The notes: a model not told the origin generated them from the letters alone. A stretch of 64,000 nt of DNA from CAZSDU01 sp964605775 (GCA_964605775.1 CAZSDU010000012.1:15237-79236), one strand, 5' to 3'; counted from the stretch's first letter, positions 35,393-45,352 are shown. Numbers and translations are program-made.

Positions 35393-36598
35393 ATGGTTGA
35401 TGTAGGCAAACGGTTTTCTTTGATTTGTGACCTGGATGGTCGAGTTGTTCAGGTATTGAACGATGAGAACAAGCTGCTTCCGCATGATCTGGCGGGCAAA
35501 ATGTTTTTCACTGTGGTTTCTGGGGATCTTGACAAGATCCTGAATTTCTTTGTTGAATTGAAAAAAGAGGGCTCTGCCCTGGGCTGGGAGATCAATATCA
35601 ACACCCTTTCAGGTCCTGAGACTTTTTCATTTTTCGGAGGCATGTTTGGCGACCGTATCGGTCTTGCTGCAGCGACAACCAAAAACGGGGCGCAGTCATT
35701 GTTTGCCGAACTGACGCGGATAAACAATGAACAGACCAATATTATCCGGGCAGTATCTAAGGAGTTTGCCAGAATCCAAGCATTGTCAAGTGAAGAACCC
35801 GGTGTGGTTTATTATGAAGAATTGAGCCGTTTAAACAACGAATTGGTAAATATTCAGCGGGAACTGGCAAAGAAGAACCGAGAACTGGATGAATTGAACA
35901 AGCTGAAAAACCAGTTCCTTGGCATTGCTGCCCACGATTTGCGTAATCCCCTCGGGGTGGTTCTCGGGTATTCTGAGTTATTGCTGGATGATGATTATCA
36001 GCATTCACCGGAAGAAAACCGGGAGATGCTGAGCAGCATCCATCAAACCGGTAAGTTTATGCTTAGCCTGGTCAATGATTTGCTTGACATTGCAAACATT
36101 GAATCCGGAAAACTGGAACTCAATATTTCAGAACAGGATTTTAACAGAGTGGTTCGTGAAACCTTAAAAGGGAGTGAAATTTTTGCCAAGGCTAAATCTA
36201 TGAAACTGTTGTTTCATCCAAGCAGTTTTCCCCTTGAAGTACGCATGGACCGTCCAAAAATTGAACAAGTCATCGGTAACCTTGTCTCCAATGCAATTAA
36301 ATACTCCTTCCCCGGTTCAACCATTGAACTGTCGCTGGAAAGGATAGGGGATTACGCCAGATTCGTTGTCAGGGACCATGGTCAGGGGATCAGGGAAGAA
36401 GAGCTGGCAAAGCTTTTTAAACCTTTTCAGAAGGCATCGTCTAAATCCACGGCAGGAGAAAAAAGCACAGGACTTGGATTGTCCATCGTTAAAAAGATCG
36501 TGGAAGCGCATCAGGGGGAATCAGGGGTGACTAGTCAATTGGGCGAAGGGTCTGCATTTTTCTTTACTTTACCCCTTAAGTCAACATTAATTGATTGA
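35393..36598 (+). CDS. Cytosolic histidine kinase paired with the B12-binding protein
   Basis: A 401-residue kinase with no transmembrane segment. Residues 1-100 form a PAS-like or unassigned domain (FSLICDLDGRVVQVLNDENK). A coiled coil follows (about 105-172), then HisKA with LGIAAHDLRNPLG (His181) and HATPase (IGNLVSNAIKYS, VRDHGQGI, STGLGLSIVKK). It begins 9 nt after the B12 protein stop, so the two are almost certainly co-expressed. Two short polypeptides together would make a cytosolic B12-controlled kinase. No regulator lies next to it; the downstream gene is convergent. Confidence 0.9.
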   Translation: MVDVGKRFSLICDLDGRVVQVLNDENKLLPHDLAGKMFFTVVSGDLDKILNFFVELKKEGSALGWEININTLSGPETFSFFGGMFGDRIGLAAATTKNGAQSLFAELTRINNEQTNIIRAVSKEFARIQALSSEEPGVVYYEELSRLNNELVNIQRELAKKNRELDELNKLKNQFLGIAAHDLRNPLGVVLGYSELLLDDDYQHSPEENREMLSSIHQTGKFMLSLVNDLLDIANIESGKLELNISEQDFNRVVRETLKGSEIFAKAKSMKLLFHPSSFPLEVRMDRPKIEQVIGNLVSNAIKYSFPGSTIELSLERIGDYARFVVRDHGQGIREEELAKLFKPFQKASSKSTAGEKSTGLGLSIVKKIVEAHQGESGVTSQLGEGSAFFFTLPLKSTLID

Positions 36599-36618
36599 TC
36601 AAGAGAGGCTTCAATCAA
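36591..36618. terminator. Hairpin between convergent kinase genes
   Basis: TTGATTGA (36591-36598) and TCAATCAA (36611-36618) form a perfect 8-bp stem around 12 nt, spanning the stop codons of both convergent genes. There is no T run, so a bidirectional terminator is only a suggestion. Confidence 0.3.
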
Positions 36619-38915
36619 CGGAGCACTGAGGCGATACACTCATAGAGCATTGCTCTGGTGAAGGGTTTTGCCAGATAACCATCGCAACCGGCTTCCAGGC
36701 ATCGTTGCTTTTCATCGGCCATGGCATAGGCAGTTTGTGCAATCACCTTGAAAACGTATTTTTTTTCACGGATTTCTTTCATGCATTCAATGCCTGTTTT
36801 TCCGGGCATATTGATATCGAGCAGCACAAGATCGGGAGGTTGTTTGTCGAGCATCTCGAGGAGCATTTCTCCGTTCCATGCATGCAGTAAGGTAGCTCCG
36901 GTTTCCCTGAGCAGAAGGGACAAGAAAAACCAGGTATCCTCATCGTCTTCTGCCACGAGAATTGTCTTTCCACTGAAGTTATACGCTAACTCTTCTACAG
37001 GAGAAGGATCAGTCGGATGATTATTTTTAACGGGAATATAGGGAATTGTAAAAGAGAAAACCGAACCCTTTCCGGGTTCTGAATTCACCCTGATTTCACC
37101 CCCCATGAGTTCTACGAGCGCCTTGGAAATGCTGAGACCAAGCCCTGCGCCCTCACGATACTCGTTTTCTTCAACCTGACGAAATCTGGTGAAGATGATG
37201 GATTGCTTTTCCAGGGGAATGCCTTTCCCGGTATCCTTAACGGAAAACTCAAATAATTCCTTTCCATCCATCTTTTGTCTTTTGCAGCTCAGTGTTATCT
37301 TACCCTGATTGGTGTATTTGATGGCGTTGGTGATCAGGTTATCAAGCACCTGTTGTAAACGGATGTTATCTGTTTCCGTTTCCCTCACTGAATCAGGATC
37401 AGGGATATCCAGCAAGAGTATCACTCCCGGCTTTTTTTTCAGGAATCCAGAATTGATAAATGAATCCACCGTGGTTTCCAGAAGGAGTGGGATGTTGCAG
37501 GGGGATTGCAGGATTTTTAACTGACGGGATTCCAGTTTCGACAGATCAATGATGTCGTCAAGGATATGCATCAACCTTTTTCCTGAATTCCGGATGATCT
37601 CAATGAACCTTAATTGTTCACCTCGTGGGCTGTCCGGTTGCCCGAGCAGTTCAGTAAATCCGAGAATGGCATTCATCGGGGTCCTGATCTCATGACTCAT
37701 GTTAGCCAGGAATGAAGATTTCAATCGTTCTGATTCCAATGCCTGATCCCTGGAAGCTTCCAGCTTCATTTCCATTTGCTTGCGATCGGAAATGTCCACT
37801 ACGGAAATGATTCCTGCAGGTTTTCCTTTATAAGGAAAAACACTGCCGGAAAGAAACACCCATTTTTCCCGGCCTGATTTTACTCGTATTTTGAACTCGT
37901 AGGTTGATTTTCTTGCATCCCCTTGCTGACGTCGCCTTCCATTTTGAATGATCATCTCCTGGTATTCCTTTGACACTATTTCCCAGAATTTCATCCGGTA
38001 AAGTTCATCCGCAGTATATTCGCAGATTTCTATGCCTGCAGGGTTGGTATATACCCAGTAATCATTCTGATAGATCATGATGGCATAAGGGGAGGATTCG
38101 GCGAGTGTCCTGAATTTTTCTTCACTTTCAGCCAGGGAAACTTCTATCTGCTTACGACTGGTAATATCGCGGAGACTGCCTTCGATGCCTATGGGTATCC
38201 CCTGGTTGTCAAACTGAGCGTGTATGTTCAATGAAGCCCAGCGGATTTTGCCATCTTTTGTTTTTAACTGTATATCATAATCGGCAGCTTCTCCCTTTTC
38301 CCTGATAACCTCCATCAGCTTATCCCGATCACTGATGTCAAGGTAAACCTCTTCCACCGGCTTTCCGATCAGTTCTTCACGGGTATAACCCGAATACCTG
38401 AATATGGATGGACTGATCTCCCGGATGATCCCGTTCTGGTCGACCTGATAAAACACATCCTGGATGTTCTCGAAGATGGTCCTGTATTTATTTTCACTCT
38501 CTTTCAGTGCTTTCTCGGTCTCTTTGCGTTTTTCCACCTGACGGGCAGAGGCTAATGCAGTATTAATCGCATATCCTATTCTGTTGAGTTTATCTTTGAT
38601 CAGATAGTCATTGGCTCCGGCTTTCATGCATTCGACTGCAATTTCTTCATTGGTAGAACCGGTCACAAGGATGAATGGGAGGTCAGGCGCTTTTTCGTTA
38701 CGGATTCTCAGCGCTTTCATCCCGTCAAATCGCGGAAGGGAATAATCTGAGAGGATGATGTCAGGGGAAAATGACCGGAGGCTTTCGAGAAAGTCTTCCC
38801 TGGTTTCTACCACCTGATCTGTAAAGTCTATGCCGCTTCTTCTGATCTCATGCTTTAAAAGAATGACATCTGAAGCAAGGTCTTCGATGATTAAAATTTT
38901 TAATTTTCTTTCCAT
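36615..38915 (-). CDS. Hybrid histidine kinase (REC-PAS-PAS-HisKA-HATPase-REC)
   Basis: A 766-residue soluble hybrid kinase: receiver (about 1-125, SDYSLPRFDG), PAS (about 140-255), PAS (about 270-385), HisKA with NMSHEIRTPMN (His408), HATPase (about 505-625; GAGLGLSISKALVE) and a C-terminal receiver (about 652-766; DLVLLDINMPG, AKPFT). Both receivers keep the acidic pocket, Asp and Lys. The front receiver suggests input from another kinase, the rear one an internal relay. Last of five kinases on this strand; the gap to the previous stop is 4 nt. Confidence 0.93.
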   Translation of the reverse strand: MERKLKILIIEDLASDVILLKHEIRRSGIDFTDQVVETREDFLESLRSFSPDIILSDYSLPRFDGMKALRIRNEKAPDLPFILVTGSTNEEIAVECMKAGANDYLIKDKLNRIGYAINTALASARQVEKRKETEKALKESENKYRTIFENIQDVFYQVDQNGIIREISPSIFRYSGYTREELIGKPVEEVYLDISDRDKLMEVIREKGEAADYDIQLKTKDGKIRWASLNIHAQFDNQGIPIGIEGSLRDITSRKQIEVSLAESEEKFRTLAESSPYAIMIYQNDYWVYTNPAGIEICEYTADELYRMKFWEIVSKEYQEMIIQNGRRRQQGDARKSTYEFKIRVKSGREKWVFLSGSVFPYKGKPAGIISVVDISDRKQMEMKLEASRDQALESERLKSSFLANMSHEIRTPMNAILGFTELLGQPDSPRGEQLRFIEIIRNSGKRLMHILDDIIDLSKLESRQLKILQSPCNIPLLLETTVDSFINSGFLKKKPGVILLLDIPDPDSVRETETDNIRLQQVLDNLITNAIKYTNQGKITLSCKRQKMDGKELFEFSVKDTGKGIPLEKQSIIFTRFRQVEENEYREGAGLGLSISKALVELMGGEIRVNSEPGKGSVFSFTIPYIPVKNNHPTDPSPVEELAYNFSGKTILVAEDDEDTWFFLSLLLRETGATLLHAWNGEMLLEMLDKQPPDLVLLDINMPGKTGIECMKEIREKKYVFKVIAQTAYAMADEKQRCLEAGCDGYLAKPFTRAMLYECIASVLR

Positions 38916-38919
38916 GGCA

Positions 38920-41900
38920 TCAACTTGATTGTTTTTGTGCTAATGTGAAATAGAAAACCGATCCTTTTTCAGGCTTGCTTTCAGCCCAAACACGTCCGTT
39001 GTGGCGGGTAATGATCCGATGTACAATGGCCAGTCCCACCCCCGTCCCTTCAAACTCCGACGGGCTGTGCAGGCGTTGGAATACAGTAAACAATTTGTGG
39101 GCATACTCCATATCGAATCCAACCCCGTTGTCGCTAACAAAGTAAACGACTTCATCTTTTTCCTTTAAGCAGCCGATCTCAATTTTGCGTTTTGGTCGGG
39201 GGGCTGAAAATTTCAGGGCATTGCTGATGAGGTTAAACCAGACTTGTCTTAGCATGATTGGATCTCCGAATGCTACGGGGAGGGGGTCTAATGAAAAGCT
39301 GATTTTTGCTCTTTCTTCAGCTGTGGTGGCTTCCATAAAAACTTCTCTGGCTATTTTTCCCATGTCAGTTTGTTCATGTCTGATCTCATATCGGTTGAGC
39401 CTTGAAAAGGATAACAGTCCATCGATGAGTTGTCCCATCTTTTTTGCGTTATCGCTGATGACTTTAAGCAAGCGAAGGCCTTCTGCATCCAGTTTGTCAG
39501 CGTGTTCTTCCGATAGTATCTCAGCAAAACCATTGATCGACCTCAGGGGGGCGCGGAGATCATGGGATATAGAATAGGCAAAAGCTTCTAATTCCTTATT
39601 GCTGATCTGAAGCGCAGAGGTTCGCTCAGTTACTCGTTTTTCAAGGGTGATGTTCATTTCTTCGAGCAACTTCAGGGTTTCTACCTTTTCGGTAATATTG
39701 CGCACGATATGAACTGCGCCCATCAGCCGTCCATGATCATCGAACAGGGGGTCAACAATGATATCATACCATTGACCGGAGATATGAACCTCAAGATTTT
39801 CCCGCTTTCCTGTTGCCTTCATTTTAAGTACCGGGCATTCACAAAGAGGTTTATCCGTTCCATGCACGATCTGATAACAGTATTTTCCGATCATCTGCAC
39901 CTCCTCCATATGGAACATTTCAGCCATGGCCGTGTTGCAACGCAGGATATGCTGGTCCAGATCAATCAGGCAAATTCCATCGTTAACAGCATCAAAGGTC
40001 GACTGCCATTGCGAGAATGAAATGTTCAGCGCTTCTTCCGCGCGTTTTCGTTCAACGATTTCGCCGATCAGCCGGGCGGAAACTTCCAGCCGTTTTTTTG
40101 CCAGGGATATAATAAATGGCGGTCGTGATTCGTATTGGTTTGACAGTTCTTTCAGCGTTTCAACCGGAACTCCGAATTTTTCGGAAAGTTTCAGCAGCAC
40201 GGAAGGTTCATGGGGAGGATCGCCATATCCGAAATTGATGGCGCCGACAATTTCCCGGTCTGCACGGATGGGTACAGCATAAAGATGAATTCCGCCTTCA
40301 CATTCAATATCTGTCGGTTTCCCTTCTTCTATGGCTGATTTTGAGGCACTGGTCCAGCATGATTCATGACAGAGCCATTTGCCGCACGACAGGGCTTCCA
40401 GGTTATCCTCCGAATCACAAAGATTACGTGAAGTCTGATCCATGAAGCGGCACCAGCCGGAAGAAAAGATACCCAGGGCATAATCTCCGTTTTTTTCGTA
40501 TACCGCCGATGAAGTGCCGAGAAGACTGAGGTAATCGTCTGCAATGTCGTACAATAAATTGCTGCCCACAGAATTTAGTATCAGCCGGTTGGAATTCAAT
40601 TGTATAAGATCGCCATAGGCTGGCTCCGTTATTTCCCTGATGTTAGCAGGTGATGTGCTTTCTTTTCCCGTTCCCAGCATCCATTCGATTTGTTTCAGGT
40701 TATGTTCAGCCTGTTTTTGTTCCGTTATATCAATAAATGAAGTAATGATCTTTCGGCTTTTCATGATCATTGAAACCGACATCAGCGCATTTCTCACGGA
40801 ACCGTCTTTCCTGAAAAACCTGAATTCGTATCTGTCCGGCGCTTGAGTAGGATCCAGAAGTCTCTTTTTGTTATAATCTTTGAGCCGTTCAAGATCATCC
40901 GGATGAATCTGTTGTGTCCAGCTCATTCCTACCACCTCGTTTGCCGTGTAACCGCTCAGACGGCAATAGGCCTCATTGACCATGGAGATTTTGGTATCCG
41001 TTTCAATAATAGCAATAGCAGCGGAATTATTTTCAAAGATTGCACGGAAATTTTCTTCACCCTCCCTGAGGGCTATCTCAGACCTTTTTTGTAAAACAAC
41101 TCTCCAAACGTTATCCATTAACAAGGTCAACTGCAGCATATCGGTCTCCGTATAATCATTCGCCTTATTGGCAACACCCACCACGGCTGTTATTTTCCCT
41201 TCATTAAAAACAGGAATTGTCATGTATTTAATGAGGGGGGCATGACCTTCCGGATATCCACGCTTCAAGGGATGAAATGCCTGGAAGTCATTGATGATGA
41301 TTGGTTTCCGTTGACGGACTGCCTCTCCCCATATTCCCGTGTTAGCCAATTCAAAACAGGTAGGCGGATCAGGAATGGAGCATTCTTTCATGACCTCTTT
41401 AGACCAGGAGTTCAGAATGAATTGTTTTTCCTTTTCATCGTAAAAATAAATATAGCCGATTTTACTGCCTGTTAAGTGGATGGCCTCATTTAATGAAAAA
41501 TCCAGGAATTCCTGGATTTTGGCTGACTCATGCTGCAAGATGCTGATCAGACTCTTTAGCTGTGCTTCGTTATGCCTAATTTCATCATTTGCCAGTTTTT
41601 GCTCTGTAATGTCGCGGGCTGCTGATAAAGCTCCTGTTACTTTATTTTCATCATCTTTGAGTGTACGGCACCACCAGGCCAATAACCTTTTTTCTCCATC
41701 CTTTCTGCGCTGCCAGCTTTCAACATAAATAATTTGCTCACTACCATAAAAAACGGGTTCCACTTTTTCATAAGTGGATTGTTCACCTTCAAAGAAAAAG
41801 GAGGCTTCTTTCCCGATTACGTCTTTACCGAAGAATTCAAGTCCGGCCTGGTTGGCCCAGGTATAAACTTTGTTTTTGTCAACTTCCATGATGATTTCAG

Positions 41901-42717
41901 GCACAGAAGATAATATGGCTTCATTGCGTGCTGATAAGGTTTGGAATTGGTGTTCTGCAATCTTCCGGCTGGTTATGTTACTGATACTGGTAATGAAAAA
42001 CTGGGGTTTCCCGCTTTCATCTTTCTGCAATGTAGTACTTACTTCTGCCCAGACTTCCTGACCGTTTTTATGAATATATCGTTTTTCAAAGACAGCGGTT
42101 TCAATCTTGTTTTCCAGCAACAAGCTGACCGCCTCCTCGTTTTTTGCAATATCATCAGGATGTGTAATTTCTTTCCAGTTTTTATGAAGCAATTCCTCCC
42201 TTGAATACCCAAGCATTTCACAGAAAGCCTTATTAACCCTCATAGAACCGTCAATCCCGGTGATTGACTTTCCAACCGGTGAATTTTCAAAAATATGCCG
42301 GAACATTTCTTCGCTTTTTCTGAGCGCTTTTTCGCTCCGGATAATGCGGGCATACGCGTTAATCCTGGCTCGCAGTTCACGATCCGCGATGGGTTTGGTA
42401 AGGTATCCATCGGCTCCGCTCTCAAATCCGTCAGCCAAATGATCGGTTGCTGTTTTCATCCCTGAGATCAAAACCACGAATATTCCATGTTGTTCGGGGT
42501 TCGATTTGATCTGTCGGCAAACCTCATAACCATCCATCCCGGGCATCACCCTATCGATCAGTACAAGATCGGGCTGATGTTCCCTGATCACACGGAGTCC
42601 TTCTTCGCCGTCGCATGCTTCGATGATTTCATAAGGCTCTTTTGAAAACAACATCCTGAATACTTTGATAAAATCCTTGTTGTCATCAATGACCAGAATT
42701 TTTATTTGAGCTTCCAT
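38920..42717 (-). CDS. Giant sensor kinase (REC-PAS-PAS-GAF-PAS-Cys-rich sensor-PAS-HisKA-HATPase)
   Basis: A 1265-residue soluble kinase. Approximate order: receiver 1-125, PAS 136-255, PAS 265-385, GAF 395-560, PAS 562-685, a cysteine-rich sensor 700-880, PAS 905-1020, HisKA with SISHDLRAPLRS (His1052) and HATPase to the end (GTGVGLAIVHRI). The sensor region has cysteines 756, 767, 778, 783 and 787 (WCRFMD, SCGKWLCHESCW) and resembles PocR/GAF-like ligand domains, though I am not sure of the family. The last PAS adds CYQIVHG and LCECP cysteines. These suggest redox, metal or gas sensing. It follows the 42720 kinase by 2 nt. Confidence 0.9.
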   Translation of the reverse strand: MEAQIKILVIDDNKDFIKVFRMLFSKEPYEIIEACDGEEGLRVIREHQPDLVLIDRVMPGMDGYEVCRQIKSNPEQHGIFVVLISGMKTATDHLADGFESGADGYLTKPIADRELRARINAYARIIRSEKALRKSEEMFRHIFENSPVGKSITGIDGSMRVNKAFCEMLGYSREELLHKNWKEITHPDDIAKNEEAVSLLLENKIETAVFEKRYIHKNGQEVWAEVSTTLQKDESGKPQFFITSISNITSRKIAEHQFQTLSARNEAILSSVPEIIMEVDKNKVYTWANQAGLEFFGKDVIGKEASFFFEGEQSTYEKVEPVFYGSEQIIYVESWQRRKDGEKRLLAWWCRTLKDDENKVTGALSAARDITEQKLANDEIRHNEAQLKSLISILQHESAKIQEFLDFSLNEAIHLTGSKIGYIYFYDEKEKQFILNSWSKEVMKECSIPDPPTCFELANTGIWGEAVRQRKPIIINDFQAFHPLKRGYPEGHAPLIKYMTIPVFNEGKITAVVGVANKANDYTETDMLQLTLLMDNVWRVVLQKRSEIALREGEENFRAIFENNSAAIAIIETDTKISMVNEAYCRLSGYTANEVVGMSWTQQIHPDDLERLKDYNKKRLLDPTQAPDRYEFRFFRKDGSVRNALMSVSMIMKSRKIITSFIDITEQKQAEHNLKQIEWMLGTGKESTSPANIREITEPAYGDLIQLNSNRLILNSVGSNLLYDIADDYLSLLGTSSAVYEKNGDYALGIFSSGWCRFMDQTSRNLCDSEDNLEALSCGKWLCHESCWTSASKSAIEEGKPTDIECEGGIHLYAVPIRADREIVGAINFGYGDPPHEPSVLLKLSEKFGVPVETLKELSNQYESRPPFIISLAKKRLEVSARLIGEIVERKRAEEALNISFSQWQSTFDAVNDGICLIDLDQHILRCNTAMAEMFHMEEVQMIGKYCYQIVHGTDKPLCECPVLKMKATGKRENLEVHISGQWYDIIVDPLFDDHGRLMGAVHIVRNITEKVETLKLLEEMNITLEKRVTERTSALQISNKELEAFAYSISHDLRAPLRSINGFAEILSEEHADKLDAEGLRLLKVISDNAKKMGQLIDGLLSFSRLNRYEIRHEQTDMGKIAREVFMEATTAEERAKISFSLDPLPVAFGDPIMLRQVWFNLISNALKFSAPRPKRKIEIGCLKEKDEVVYFVSDNGVGFDMEYAHKLFTVFQRLHSPSEFEGTGVGLAIVHRIITRHNGRVWAESKPEKGSVFYFTLAQKQSS

Positions 42718-42719
42718 AC

Positions 42720-43826
42720 CTATTCAATTTTCTGACTTTTCGGCAGACTGAAAGTGAAGGTGCTTCCATTTCCCGGCTCACTTTTTGCCCAGATTCTTCC
42801 ACCCTGCCTTTGGATAAATTCCCTGCACAGGATCAGTCCGAGGCCGCTGCCTTTTTCTTTGTTTGTGCCGGGAGTGTTTGTTTTACTGTCGATACGAAAA
42901 ATCTGTTCCAGGTCTTCTTTGGATATCCCAATGCCATTGTCGGTGATTGATATTTCGATGCAGTCATCATGAAGTATGGCACTCGCAATAATTTTTCCGT
43001 TACGGGGAGTAAATTTTATGGCATTACTCAGGAGGTTTCTAAGGACGGTATCAAGCATATTTCTATCAGCTTCCAGGCTAAGTTGCCCCGAAATGCTGGA
43101 CGTAATTTGAATATTTTTTTTATTAGACTGGATTTTAAGCAATCTGATGATATCCTGGATCCTTTCATTCAGATAGATCATCTCAGGTTTGAATTCTATC
43201 CTATCGGTTTGGGCTTTGCTCCAGATTAACAGGTTTTCGAGCAGGGTAAAGGCTTGCCTGGAAGCTCCGGAGATGGCCTGCAGGCTCTTTCTCACGGAAT
43301 CACCATCGAGATCACGGTAATTTTCAATCAACAGCTCAGTGAATCCCAGGATTGAGTTAAAAGGGCCTTTGAGATCGTGGGCGATGATGGAAAAAAATTT
43401 ATCCTTGGTTGCATTCAGTTCCCGGAGTTCTTCTGACTGACGTTTCATTTGTTCCGCTGCTTCTTTTTGCTCGGTAACATCACGGATAATCCCACCAATG
43501 CCGAATTTTCCTTTACTCAGCGGGACTTTGAATTTTTGGGTTTCATATGTCCTTGAGCTGATGATTTCTTCACTCACTACAACATCTTTGGAGTTCAGTG
43601 CAGCGAAATCAGTGGTCTGGCATCTCTTCGCGGCCGTCTCAGACATCAATTGAAAATCTGAGTTTCCGATGATCTGATGTTCTTCCTTGCCGAAAAAATC
43701 CTCCAGGGCTTTATTTGTAATCTGGTAGTTGAAGTTTTCGTCCTTCAGAAAAACCATATCTTGGGTGGAATTGATGAATACCTTATAAAGCGCTTCGCTT
43801 TCGGATAGGCCGGGTTTTGATTTCAT
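42720..43826 (-). CDS. PAS histidine kinase (PAS-HisKA-HATPase)
   Basis: About 368 residues from the ATG at 43826, which has AAGGAAAAG upstream; the longer frame would overlap the preceding gene by 83 bp. Domains: PAS (about 10-125, YKVFINSTQDMVFLKDE), HisKA with SIIAHDLKGPFNS (His150) and HATPase (LLSNAIKFTPRNG, GSGLGLILCREF). No transmembrane helix and no receiver. It is a close local paralogue of the next gene's kinase core. Confidence 0.92.
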   Translation of the reverse strand: MKSKPGLSESEALYKVFINSTQDMVFLKDENFNYQITNKALEDFFGKEEHQIIGNSDFQLMSETAAKRCQTTDFAALNSKDVVVSEEIISSRTYETQKFKVPLSKGKFGIGGIIRDVTEQKEAAEQMKRQSEELRELNATKDKFFSIIAHDLKGPFNSILGFTELLIENYRDLDGDSVRKSLQAISGASRQAFTLLENLLIWSKAQTDRIEFKPEMIYLNERIQDIIRLLKIQSNKKNIQITSSISGQLSLEADRNMLDTVLRNLLSNAIKFTPRNGKIIASAILHDDCIEISITDNGIGISKEDLEQIFRIDSKTNTPGTNKEKGSGLGLILCREFIQRQGGRIWAKSEPGNGSTFTFSLPKSQKIE

Positions 43827-43851
43827 AATTTGTATCTTTTCCTTCAATGGG

Positions 43852-45345
43852 TTATGACTTTGGAATGTTGAACCTGAAAGTGCTTCCTTTTCCTTCTTCA
43901 CTTTCCACTTCGATATGCCCTCCGTGTTTTTCAATGAATTCCTTGCACAGGATCAACCCAAGTCCGCTGCCTTGTTCATTTTTAGTGCCCCTGGTGGAGT
44001 AACTCTGATCGATTCTGAATAATTTTTCCATGTCTGCTTTCTTGATTCCGACCCCGTGATCTCTGACTGAAATAATGAATTCATCCTCTTTCTCCTCCAA
44101 AGAGATGATGATTTTTCCTCCCGGCTTTGTGAATTTTACGGCATTGGAAAGTAGGTTTCTCAGGATGGCTCCCAACATATCCTGATCGGCAAAAACAAGT
44201 GTTTTTCTCTGAATTTCTGACACAATTTCAATGGATTTCTGAACGGTAATGTCCTGCAATAATTTAATATTTTCATGAATGATTTTACTGATTTCAAAGT
44301 AGCCGGGATTGAAATCCATTTTACCGGTTTGAGATCGTGACCAATCCAATAAATTGGTCAGGAGATTCATCACTCTCTGAGAAGATTTCTTTATGGTAGC
44401 CGCATATTTTTCGATCCCGTCATAATCTTTTTCTATGATCTGTTCAAGTAAGAGATTACTGAATCCCAAAATGGCGTTAAAAGGATTCTTAAGGTCGTGG
44501 GCAATAATGGAGAAAAATTTATCCTTGGTTGCATTGAGTTCCTGTAACCTTGCCTCGCTTTTCCTCAGCACTTCCTCATTAAGTTTTCGTTCTGTAATGT
44601 CCTCAAAGATCACGCAGAATTTCTGCCAGTCTTTCCCAGGGCAGTATGCGCTACAGTTGTATAGCTTCCCGGTAGGCTGATGGTACATTTCAAAAGTCGC
44701 AGATTCTCCTGTCATTGCCACTTTTTCATAGGCTTTCACCCATGAATTTTCGGTTTCAGGCCAGACCTCATGCACGGTCTTCCCTTTTACATCCTCAAAC
44801 CTTACGCCTGTAATCCGCTCATAGGCAGGGTTAATATAAATAAAGCGGTAACTGATGAAATGCCCATGCTCATCGAAAACCGGAGTGAATATAACAAAGG
44901 CATTGATCATGTAGGTAAAGAGATCTTTAAGTCCGGCTTCCCGTTCTTTCAGCAGTTTCTCTTTTTGTATCAGTCTGAAATAGGAACGTAACCTGGCAAG
45001 CAATTCCCGGTTGGAGATGGGGAGCGTAATATAGCCATCCGCCCCATTTTCCAATCCCCCTGCTTGATTTTCCCCGTCTGTTTTAACCGCAGAAATCATG
45101 ACGACCATGATCTCCCTTGTGTGAGGATTGGTCTTGATCCGGCGGCAAACCTCAAAACCATCCAGATCGGGCATCATGACATCGAGCAGGACCAGGTCGG
45201 GCTGATGGGTGGCTATCATTTCCAGCCCCTGGACGCCATCGGAGGCTTCGAAAAACAGAATTGATTTATCCGTAAGCAATTTCCTGATCAGATCCAGAAT
45301 ATGTGGATTATCATCGACTATAAGAATTTTTACATCCTCTTCCAT
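43852..45345 (-). CDS. Receiver-PAS histidine kinase with atypical receiver
   Basis: A 497-residue soluble protein: receiver (1-125), PAS (about 140-255), HisKA with SIIAHDLKNPFNA (His283) and HATPase (about 385-497). The receiver keeps the acidic pair (VDDN), Asp55 in LLDVMMPD and Ser85, but the invariant lysine of the K-P motif is Leu108 (GYITLPIS), encoded CTC at 45022-45024. That lysine normally contacts the phosphoryl group, so signalling through this receiver is probably altered. The receiver is otherwise similar to that of the 38920 gene. Confidence 0.92.
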   Translation of the reverse strand: MEEDVKILIVDDNPHILDLIRKLLTDKSILFFEASDGVQGLEMIATHQPDLVLLDVMMPDLDGFEVCRRIKTNPHTREIMVVMISAVKTDGENQAGGLENGADGYITLPISNRELLARLRSYFRLIQKEKLLKEREAGLKDLFTYMINAFVIFTPVFDEHGHFISYRFIYINPAYERITGVRFEDVKGKTVHEVWPETENSWVKAYEKVAMTGESATFEMYHQPTGKLYNCSAYCPGKDWQKFCVIFEDITERKLNEEVLRKSEARLQELNATKDKFFSIIAHDLKNPFNAILGFSNLLLEQIIEKDYDGIEKYAATIKKSSQRVMNLLTNLLDWSRSQTGKMDFNPGYFEISKIIHENIKLLQDITVQKSIEIVSEIQRKTLVFADQDMLGAILRNLLSNAVKFTKPGGKIIISLEEKEDEFIISVRDHGVGIKKADMEKLFRIDQSYSTRGTKNEQGSGLGLILCKEFIEKHGGHIEVESEEGKGSTFRFNIPKS

Positions 45346-45352
45346 TGCATTT

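Noticed and set aside
43827..43934. Earlier start for the 42720 kinase
   Set aside because: It would overlap the upstream kinase by 83 bp and adds lysine-rich low-information sequence; the ATG at 43826 has a purine-rich site.
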